Assembly (NCBI GenBank): GCA_017461825.1
Contig: JAFTXB010000149.1
Location: 1-12,143 of the forward strand
DNA length: 12,143 nt
Source: Clostridia bacterium
GTDB taxonomy: Bacteria; Bacillota; Clostridia; Oscillospirales; CAG-272
Reading direction: 5' to 3'
Shown here: in pieces, positions 1 to 5,220 of the stretch
How the letters are laid out: every line of letters starts with the position of its first letter
Numbering within the stretch: position 1 is the first letter of the stretch
Translations under genes and position numbers: made by a program
Notes under the pieces: generated by a model
What the model saw: only the letters and a program-made list of their open reading frames with translations
Databases searched by the model: none
What the model was told of the DNA's origin: nothing

Positions 1-24
1 AATGCTTAAAATTCTTTTTTTCAT
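1..24 (-). CDS. Start of a secreted protein (partial, 8 codons)
   Basis: Reading leftward from position 24, an ATG opens a frame translating as MKKRILSI before the window ends. It is preceded by an AAAGGA ribosome binding site at about 36-41. The leader and first codons nearly match those of the complete exported-protein gene at 243-1403, which begins MKKKILSL. The lysine-rich start followed by hydrophobic residues is the beginning of a signal peptide. I infer a related exported or surface protein, but nothing beyond 8 codons is visible, so its function cannot be stated. Confidence 0.6.
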
Positions 25-61
25 TTTGCTTTTTGTCCTTTCAATCGTTTTTTGTTTTTTT

Positions 62-70
62 GTTATAACA
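62..70 (-). promoter_or_regulatory. Possible extended -10 promoter for the partial gene
   Basis: On the minus strand this reads TGTTATAAC, an extended -10 (TG, one base, TATAAC). It would start transcription about 30 bases before the ATG at 24. No good -35 hexamer is present 16-18 bp upstream. That space is instead occupied by one arm (83-92) of an inverted repeat, so a regulator could act there. The site also lies inside a 10-bp palindrome (61-70), so the reading is tentative. Confidence 0.35.
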
Positions 71-82
71 AAACAAATTACT

Positions 83-150
83 CTTGACCGAACAGCCATC
101 TCACGCCATTCGGTCAAGGTATTTTCGCCGCGCCAAACGGCGTGAAATGG
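83..150. promoter_or_regulatory. Interlocking inverted repeats upstream of partial gene
   Basis: Two inverted repeats overlap in an alternating order. The first pairs 83-92 (CTTGACCGAA) with 109-118, a perfect 10-bp match. The second pairs 96-107 (CCATCTCACGCC) with 139-150. Its one mismatch becomes a G-U pair in minus-strand RNA, giving 12 pairs. The two stems cannot easily form together, because each arm sits in the loop of the other. A third small stem (126-130 with 138-142) partly competes. A T-rich tract follows the first stem on the minus strand. This could be a leader switch or an operator next to the promoter at 62-70; the sequence does not decide between them. Confidence 0.45.
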
Positions 151-172
151 GTCTTTCGCAAAATTGATACTA

Positions 173-207
173 TGCAAGACCGTAAACTATATCGTTACGG
201 TCTTGCA
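173..207 (-). terminator. Hairpin terminator after the exported-protein gene
   Basis: A perfect 13-bp inverted repeat (173-185 with 195-207) encloses a 9-base loop, 36 bp past the stop codon of the gene at 243-1403. The stem is strong, but the T tract that follows on the minus strand is weak (only a TTTT within AATTTTGCG). It is probably a transcription terminator or a 3'-end stabiliser for that mRNA. Confidence 0.5.
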
Positions 208-242
208 GAAAAAACTACCACTTTCTTTTAGAAAGAATAAAA

Positions 243-1403
243 TCAGTCCTCTTTCTTTTTGCAAACAAATGCTGCCGCTGCAGCAACCACTACGATTGCT
301 ACACTGCCAACTACAGATCCGCATCCGCCCTCTTTACCGTCAGGAGCGGTTGTGGTGGTCTCGGTCTTCTCAGCGGTGGTCTCCTCTGCCGTTGTGGTAT
401 CGGCTACAGTCGTTTCCTCAGCAGTTGTGGTCTCGGGCTCGGTAGTGGTCTCCTCGGGAGTTGTGGTCTCCTCAGGTGCATTGAGCGTGATGTCGGGCTG
501 GTTGGTTACGGGCAGATTGTTGAGAACGGTGTTTGTTCCGGTTGCAACGATCTTGGATACGTTGGGACTTCCGTCACTGTCATAGTTGCCCAAAACAGCG
601 GCACAAACGAGGTTGTAGCCCTCTGCCTCGGGAGCCAAAGCAGCGGAGGTATCGTACTTGACATCAAAGGTGCATCCGTTGATGTTAAAGGTAACCATGC
701 CCATCAGCGGAACTGCGTTCCATCTGCGGCCCAAAAGCGCGCCGTGAGCTCCGTTTTGAACCTTTGCGTCCATCTTAAAGGTGCAGTTGGTAACGTTGAT
801 CGTGGAGGGCTTTGTGGAGCGGTGTCTGGAAAGAAGCACTGCTGCGGCAGAGTTCTTACCCGCCTTCAAAATTTCATACTTCACGTCGAAGTTGCAGTTC
901 TCAAAGGTCAGCTCTGCAGCAACCAAAGAGTTGTGCTCACCGAACAGAGAGATCATTTCGTCATGCGTAGCAACTGCATCAGCAGAAGCCATCTTGACGG
1001 TGAGATTTTTGAAGGTGTACTTGGATGCGGCACCGATGTAGCAAAGGATCGCGCCGTACTGGTACTTGCCGCCGGGAACAAACACGGTGTGGCCGTTTCC
1101 GTCAACGTTTGCCTTCAGTCTGGTTGCGGCGGTCGTCTTGCCGTCGGGACCGATTGCCCAGTAGCCCTCAACAACTGCTTCGGGCTTGATCGCTTCATTT
1201 TCATAGTGGAGATCGGCACCAAGCTTCATGGTGTTTCCTTCTGCGTTATCGGCAGAAGCAAGGAATGCGTAAATCTCTGCGGGGGTGTTAACCGTTACGG
1301 TCTTGCCCGTTGCATTGTCAGCAACTGCGCTTACCGCAAACATGGGTACCATTGCAACAAGCATTGCAACGGTGAGGATGAGGCTCAAAATTTTCTTTTT
1401 CAT
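243..1403 (-). CDS. Exported beta-helix-like surface protein with C-terminal anchor
   Basis: A 386-aa exported protein. Residues 1-28 form a signal peptide with a probable cleavage after A-V-A at 26-28. The body (about 35-305) carries a DGNGHT turn at 101-106 and repeated short strands of the type N-C-x-F (169-172, 206-209, related GCTF at 243-246), which suggest a right-handed parallel beta-helix as in pectate-lyase-like surface proteins. No catalytic residues are recognisable. Residues 310-353 are a Thr/Glu linker. The end has GGCGS (359-363), a hydrophobic segment (about 364-380) and CKKKED, which should hold the protein in the membrane. The ATG at 1403 is chosen because AAAGGA lies just upstream, a signal peptide begins there, and the promoter at 1458-1486 falls inside the longer open frame. 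The ligand or role is unknown; attachment or glycan interaction is a guess. Confidence 0.8.
   Translation of the reverse strand: MKKKILSLILTVAMLVAMVPMFAVSAVADNATGKTVTVNTPAEIYAFLASADNAEGNTMKLGADLHYENEAIKPEAVVEGYWAIGPDGKTTAATRLKANVDGNGHTVFVPGGKYQYGAILCYIGAASKYTFKNLTVKMASADAVATHDEMISLFGEHNSLVAAELTFENCNFDVKYEILKAGKNSAAAVLLSRHRSTKPSTINVTNCTFKMDAKVQNGAHGALLGRRWNAVPLMGMVTFNINGCTFDVKYDTSAALAPEAEGYNLVCAAVLGNYDSDGSPNVSKIVATGTNTVLNNLPVTNQPDITLNAPEETTTPEETTTEPETTTAEETTVADTTTAEETTAEKTETTTTAPDGKEGGCGSVVGSVAIVVVAAAAAFVCKKKED
345..476 (-). repeat. Thr/Glu-rich low-complexity linker repeat
   Basis: Within the exported-protein gene, about 44 codons repeat variations of T-T-T-x-E-E and T-A-E-E-T-T (residues 310-353). 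At DNA level the units are variants of GAG-ACC-ACC with differing third bases. Such stretches act as flexible stalks between a surface domain and its anchor. They also make the opposite strand look open over a long span, which is an artefact. Confidence 0.75.
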
Positions 1404-1448
1404 TTTGCTTTCTGTCCTTTCGTTTTTTATTTTTTCGGAGGAAGCTAC

Positions 1449-1512
1449 CGCAAATACAGTATAACACACATTTTCAAGTTTTTCAACTTCAAAAAAACGC
1501 AAATATAGTATT
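1449..1512. repeat. Direct repeat around the exported-gene promoter
   Basis: CGCAAATACAGTATA (1449-1463) recurs as CGCAAATATAGTATT (1498-1512), with 13 of 15 bases identical and 49 bp apart. The first copy covers the -10 box of the promoter at 1458-1486. The second offers a weaker -10 (AATACT on the minus strand) with a poor TTGGAC 16 bp further upstream. It could be a second tandem promoter or a protein binding site. Confidence 0.4.
1458..1486 (-). promoter_or_regulatory. Promoter of the exported-protein gene
   Basis: On the minus strand, a TTGAAA -35 (1481-1486) and a TATACT -10 (1458-1463) are separated by exactly 17 bp. Transcription should start near 1451, leaving a leader of about 48 bases before the ATG at 1403. 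This is a strong housekeeping sigma-A type match. Confidence 0.75.
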
Positions 1513-1603
1513 CAAAAACTTCGATTTCGTCCAAGCGCACTCTTTTTTATTTTTAAGAAGCTCTAAAAAACGCTTTGTTTTTATAATAAATGTCAAAAAA
1601 GTA

Positions 1604-1632
1604 TTGATTTTGGAGGTGGCATATGCTATAAT
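1604..1632 (+). promoter_or_regulatory. Promoter of the AraC regulator pair
   Basis: TTGATT (1604-1609) and a perfect TATAAT (1627-1632) are spaced by 17 bp. Transcription should start around 1639, about 53 bases before the ATG at 1692, which has an AGGAGG ribosome binding site at 1679-1684. The rest of the gap between the divergent genes (1487-1603) is AT-rich with no clear gene. Confidence 0.8.
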
Positions 1633-1691
1633 GAGATAAAGACATTATTTTTCGCGCTTAGAAAACGTATTTTTGAACAGGAGGAAGATAC

Positions 1692-2540
1692 ATGGCTTTT
1701 TTTGAAGATTACGGCTCGGACTTTCATCTTTACTACCGCTCCGCCTTTCCCGGAAATATGCCCGCCATGCATCTGCATCCGCACTACGAGGCTTTGCTGA
1801 TTCTGGATCAAACCCCCACGGAGCTCTTTGTCAATCAAAGCAAGCATACAGTTAAGCCGCCGTTTTTTATCCTCATCGCGCCCTACAATCTACATAAAAC
1901 ATATTTCCCCGCGAAGGGAATGTTTGAACGCTACGTTTACTATTTTGGGAAAGACATGGTTCGGGATTATGCGGGCGGATTTAAAGCCTTTACCGACGGC
2001 TTTCATCAACACACCGCCATTATTTTTGAGTTCTCTTCCGAGATGGAACAAAAGATCCGCACCATTTTGGAACCGTACGATCCTCTCCAAATGACCGAGA
2101 CCGAGAAAAAGCTGGTCTTTTTACTGATCCTCAACACCCTTTTAGAGTACTCGGACGAATGCAAGGTGACGCGCTTTTACGAGCAGAGCCCTTATATTTG
2201 TAGGCTATTGGAATATATGTGCGAGCACTACGCCGAGCCGCTGACGCTGGATTCGTTAGCCGAGCAGTTTTTTGTCAGCCGCTCCAAGCTGAGCAAGGAT
2301 TTTAAAACACACACGGGCACCTCCCTGCATCAGTTTCTGCTCGATATCCGCATCAACCGCGCGATCCTTCATATCTATTACGGCACCTACGACACCGTTC
2401 GCGAAATTGCCGAGGCTGTTGGCTTTGGAAACAGCCTTCACTTTTATTCCGCATTTAAAAAAGCGGTTGGAATGACACCCTTGCAATACGCAAAAAAGCG
2501 CAATATCCACATGAAGGCACTCGACCACAAAACAAAATAA
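1692..2540 (+). CDS. AraC family transcriptional regulator with cupin-like sensor
   Basis: A 282-aa DNA-binding regulator of full family length. The N-terminal half holds a cupin-like sensor with the cluster H27-x-H29-P-H31-Y-E, typical of AraC proteins that bind small ligands such as sugars. The C-terminal 100 residues carry both helix-turn-helix units: the first about 185-205 (LDSLAEQFFVSRSKLSKDF) and the second about 235-256 (VREIAEAVGFGNSLHFYSAF), followed by the family's GMTPLQY signature (260-266). It has its own promoter, and its stop codon overlaps the ribosome binding site of the next regulator 9 bp on, so the two are co-transcribed and translationally coupled. The likely targets are the solute-binding and hydrolase genes downstream; this is inferred from position. 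The ligand is unknown. Confidence 0.92.
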   Translation: MAFFEDYGSDFHLYYRSAFPGNMPAMHLHPHYEALLILDQTPTELFVNQSKHTVKPPFFILIAPYNLHKTYFPAKGMFERYVYYFGKDMVRDYAGGFKAFTDGFHQHTAIIFEFSSEMEQKIRTILEPYDPLQMTETEKKLVFLLILNTLLEYSDECKVTRFYEQSPYICRLLEYMCEHYAEPLTLDSLAEQFFVSRSKLSKDFKTHTGTSLHQFLLDIRINRAILHIYYGTYDTVREIAEAVGFGNSLHFYSAFKKAVGMTPLQYAKKRNIHMKALDHKTK

Positions 2541-2549
2541 GGAGGCACT

Positions 2550-3359
2550 ATGCGATCCTATTTGAATTACGGGCAGGGACTCCGCTTGGATTATACCCGT
2601 TTGAGATCCTACGGAGACCGCACCGCCTTTCACGTACACCCGCACTATGAGCTGTACCTTTTGACACAGCCGTTGAAAACAGAATCCATCATTTGCGGAA
2701 AAAAGATCATAACCGATTACCCCTGCGCCATGCTGACAGCACCCTTTATCCCCCATTTTACAAACGCTCTGGAATATAGCGGGAAATATTACCGCATGGT
2801 CTTTTATTTCGGAACGGACATTACCGATACCCTGCAGCTTCCCTTTTCGCTGGATCAGCTTTTGATGGGAAACGCTTCCCGTATCTTTAATCTCTCCGAG
2901 GACTATGACACCGTGTCGCAGCTGATCCAAACCTGCAATTTGCTGACAGATTCTTTTAACAGACAAAAGATACTGGAGATCCTGCTAAACATTTTATTTT
3001 CGCGGCAGGACAGAGCCGAAACAGTAAAGAAAACCGAATCGTACATTTTGGATGTGATCGATTACATCTTTCAGCATCTTGACACGCCTTGCAGCTCGCA
3101 GGAGCTGACGGAACGCTTTTTTGTTTCCTATAATAAGCTTCAGCACGATTTTAAAAGCTATACGTATATGACCATCAATGAGTTTGTTCTGGCGGTAAAG
3201 CTGAATCGCGCAAAGGAGCTTTTGAAACTAAGCGGGATGCCGATCTCCGAGATTGCAAAAAACTGCGGTTGGGAAAGCGAATCCTATTTTTACAGATTCT
3301 TTCGAAGCAGAACCGGAAAAACGCCCTTGCAATACAGAAAAAGCCATATTATACAGTGA
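2550..3359 (+). CDS. Second AraC family regulator, cupin-like sensor
   Basis: A 269-aa regulator with the same architecture as its upstream neighbour but clearly diverged from it. The sensor domain has H28-x-H30-P-H32-Y-E. The DNA-binding half has helix-turn-helix units near 184-203 (SQELTERFFVSYNKLQHDF) and 231-252 (PISEIAKNCGWESESYFYRF), then GKTPLQYRKS (256-265). The ribosome binding site TAAGGAGG (2538-2545) includes the stop codon of the first regulator. Two adjacent AraC genes could form a heterodimer, or sense two ligands, or act at two promoters. The downstream promoter at 3421-3449, embedded in a direct repeat, is the natural candidate target. These regulatory statements are inference; the family assignment is secure. 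Confidence 0.92.
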   Translation: MRSYLNYGQGLRLDYTRLRSYGDRTAFHVHPHYELYLLTQPLKTESIICGKKIITDYPCAMLTAPFIPHFTNALEYSGKYYRMVFYFGTDITDTLQLPFSLDQLLMGNASRIFNLSEDYDTVSQLIQTCNLLTDSFNRQKILEILLNILFSRQDRAETVKKTESYILDVIDYIFQHLDTPCSSQELTERFFVSYNKLQHDFKSYTYMTINEFVLAVKLNRAKELLKLSGMPISEIAKNCGWESESYFYRFFRSRTGKTPLQYRKSHIIQ

Positions 3360-3378
3360 TAAAGCGCAAACAAAAGTA

Positions 3379-3450
3379 TGAAAAGTGCAGTTTTTTGATA
3401 AAAATAGGTGGAATAAGTCATTGAAAAGAGCAGTTTTTTTTGATAAAATA
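3379..3450 (+). repeat. Direct repeat, candidate regulator sites
   Basis: TGAAAAGTGCAGTTTTTT-GATAAAA starting at 3379 recurs as TGAAAAGAGCAGTTTTTTTT-GATAAAA starting at 3422. The offset is 43 bp, about four helical turns. The copies differ by one base and by the length of the T run. The downstream copy exactly covers the -35 to -10 region of the solute-binding-protein promoter. The upstream copy lacks proper spacing (15 bp) and is not itself a good promoter. Direct repeats next to the -35 box are the usual arrangement of AraC-type sites, so binding by the two upstream regulators is plausible. Confidence 0.5.
3421..3449 (+). promoter_or_regulatory. Promoter of the solute-binding-protein gene
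   Basis: TTGAAA (3421-3426), a 17-bp spacer and TAAAAT (3444-3449). It lies 62 bp past the stop of the second regulator. Transcription should start near 3456, about 50 bases before the ATG at 3509. This means the solute-binding gene can be expressed separately from the regulators. Confidence 0.7.
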
Positions 3451-3508
3451 ATGTTGCGTGGAGTTACCGCAAAAAACTACCACAAAAAATCAGGAAAGGA
3501 ACGAGTTT

Positions 3509-5017
3509 ATGAAAAAAACTTCTTTTAAGGGTTCCTTACTTGCAAGAACATTGATACTGCTTTTGATCCTTTCAATCGCAGTAACCACCTTTGCAGCTTG
3601 CACGAAGGACAAAAATCCGACCCCCGTTGACACCGATGAAACCGAAACAGACGGTCAGCCCACCGAAGAGCTTGGACCCGACGAGTGGACCCCCGACACG
3701 GACCTTTCAGAGCTTGACTATAAGCTTGCCACCGTTCGCTTTTTGCAACGTGAATCCACCAAAGGTGAATTCTTTTCCGAAAGCGGCGTTGAAGGCGGCA
3801 CTGTTTCCCAAGCAGTGTACAACAGAAACGATGCTGTAATGAGTGATCTCAACATTGAATTTGAATTCAAAACAGTTGCGTATTCCCCCACCAGCACCGG
3901 AGCTTTTGCAACAGCAGTGAGAACATCTGTTAACAGTGGCTCCGAGCAAGATATGTACCACATTGTTGCCAACCCCATGTATTATACATCTGCCTATATC
4001 CTTGAAGGCTTGTACATTGAGCTTGGTTCCATTGAAGATAGCTATGTCAACACCGCCAAAAGCTACTGGAACTCTAACTTTGTTGAAGAACAGAAGCTGG
4101 ACGGAAAATACTACTATTTGCTTGGCGACGCTTGCACATCCTTAATTGAAATGATGGAAGTCGTGTTTGTAAACAACGATCTCGCTGAACAGTATCTTTA
4201 CGAATACGATCTTTACGATCTGGTTTACAACGGCGAATGGACTTATGCAAAGTTTTTGGAGTTGATCGCAAAAGCCTCCAACGGCGATGAGACCGGAACC
4301 TATGGTTATTCCGTAAATCCCAACTCCTATAATATTGACGGATTTCTTTCCGGTATGGGATTGACGATTCTGGATAAGGGAGAAGGCTCTTTGATCCCCA
4401 CCGTTAACGTAAACAGTGAGCATAACTTCAATATCATCACCGCGTTGCGCGATCTGTATTACGAAAACTCAGCCGTATCTTCCTCGGGAGGATACACCAA
4501 ATTCGTCAACGGTCAATCGATCTTTACGATCGACCGCGCGATCCAATCCAATGACTTCTTTGCAAAAGAGATCAAATATTCGCTTTTGCCGATTCCGAAG
4601 TGGGACGAAAACCAAGCGGATTATTCGATCACCGCGCATGACGAATACACAGGTCTTACCATCACCTCCAACGTAAAGGATCCGCAGATGATCACCGCAG
4701 TGCTGGAGTGTTTGGCGTATCATTCTCATTCCACTGTTTATCAGGCAATGTATGAGAGCACCTACCGCCTGCGCTACAGCGACAACCAGAAGGAAGCGGA
4801 TATGTTCGACTTTATCTACGAGCATTTGGAAATTAAGATGGGACAGATCTATTCTTACGTTCTCGGCGAAGCAAAAAACACCCCCAGATATCTTCTCTAT
4901 CCTTCCAGCAATACCTATATTGCAAACAAAGATGACGGTATCTATTCGAAGCTTGACCCCTTAAAAGACACGATTGAAGTAAGCTTGGAAATGTTTTGGA
5001 ACTATCTCCAAAAATAA
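3509..5017 (+). CDS. ABC-type extracellular solute-binding lipoprotein (orphan)
   Basis: A 502-aa surface lipoprotein. The start ATG at 3509 is preferred over an upstream GTG (3458), because AGGAAAGGA sits just before it and a signal peptide follows. The hydrophobic segment (14-29) ends in a lipobox F-A-A-C, with Cys31 as the expected lipid attachment site. A linker rich in Asp, Thr, Glu and Pro runs to about residue 65. The rest resembles family 1 extracellular solute-binding proteins, including the NGEWTYAKFLELI segment (241-253) and many surface aromatic residues, as in carbohydrate binders. These proteins normally deliver substrate to an ABC permease, but none is encoded here. It may use a permease elsewhere or serve as a receptor. 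Substrate specificity cannot be read from the sequence. Confidence 0.82.
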   Translation: MKKTSFKGSLLARTLILLLILSIAVTTFAACTKDKNPTPVDTDETETDGQPTEELGPDEWTPDTDLSELDYKLATVRFLQRESTKGEFFSESGVEGGTVSQAVYNRNDAVMSDLNIEFEFKTVAYSPTSTGAFATAVRTSVNSGSEQDMYHIVANPMYYTSAYILEGLYIELGSIEDSYVNTAKSYWNSNFVEEQKLDGKYYYLLGDACTSLIEMMEVVFVNNDLAEQYLYEYDLYDLVYNGEWTYAKFLELIAKASNGDETGTYGYSVNPNSYNIDGFLSGMGLTILDKGEGSLIPTVNVNSEHNFNIITALRDLYYENSAVSSSGGYTKFVNGQSIFTIDRAIQSNDFFAKEIKYSLLPIPKWDENQADYSITAHDEYTGLTITSNVKDPQMITAVLECLAYHSHSTVYQAMYESTYRLRYSDNQKEADMFDFIYEHLEIKMGQIYSYVLGEAKNTPRYLLYPSSNTYIANKDDGIYSKLDPLKDTIEVSLEMFWNYLQK

Positions 5018-5220
5018 CCGGCTATCCCTTTTGAAACTTTTTGACAGAGATTGAACCCTTGAGGGGGAGAGACACGGATGTTACACCCAAAAACGTGATA
5101 TCCTGCTCTCCCCTTTCCTTCATTTTAATAGCCGATTGTAAAAATCCGAAAAGCGTTATTAATATTGATTCTTTTGACTTTTACAACCGACAATTCATTT
5201 TAATAAAAGGAGCGTTAAAC
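5018..5220 (+). other. Structured gap between lipoprotein genes
   Basis: These 203 bp hold several inverted repeats. CGGCTAT (5019-5025) can pair with ATAGCCG (5128-5134). GGGGAGAG (5064-5071) pairs with CTCTCCCC (5106-5113), extendable outward by A-T and G-T pairs, and is followed by a moderately T-rich run (TTTCCTTCATTTTA). TTGTAAAA (5136-5143) pairs with TTTTACAA (5179-5186). A weak promoter may lie at TTGTAA (5136-5141) and TAATAT (about 5160). The open frame of the next gene extends back through here, but the segment lacks coding character and is read as leader. Confidence 0.45.
5061..5116 (+). terminator. Possible partial terminator or attenuator
   Basis: An 8-bp perfect GC-rich stem (5064-5071 with 5106-5113) is extended by weaker pairs, with minor inner pairing, and is followed by a T-rich but interrupted tail. 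It could lower transcription from the solute-binding gene into the hydrolase genes. The long loop and broken T tract make it weaker than the hairpin at 8234-8263. Confidence 0.35.

Noticed and set aside
209..221. AAAAAACTACCAC shared with 3471-3483
   Set aside because: A 13-base A-rich match between two places in 12 kb is expected about once by chance, and the flanks do not match.
744..1508. Long open frame on the plus strand opposite the exported-protein gene
   Set aside because: It has no family resemblance and lies antisense to a gene with signal peptide, ribosome binding site and promoter. Its composition mirrors the opposite codons.
1614..1623. AGGTGGCATA near the AraC promoter, matched at 3406-3415 as a shared operator
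   Set aside because: A 9-of-10 match is too short to stand out in this length of sequence, and it sits differently relative to the two promoters.
2256..2966. Minus-strand open frame of 236 codons across both AraC genes
   Set aside because: It crosses the junction of two well-supported regulator genes, has no recognisable domain, and has no promoter in that direction.
5041..5220. 60-codon N-terminal extension of the surface hydrolase
   Set aside because: The extension has no ribosome binding site at its start, covers inverted repeats, and would bury the signal peptide that begins at 5221.
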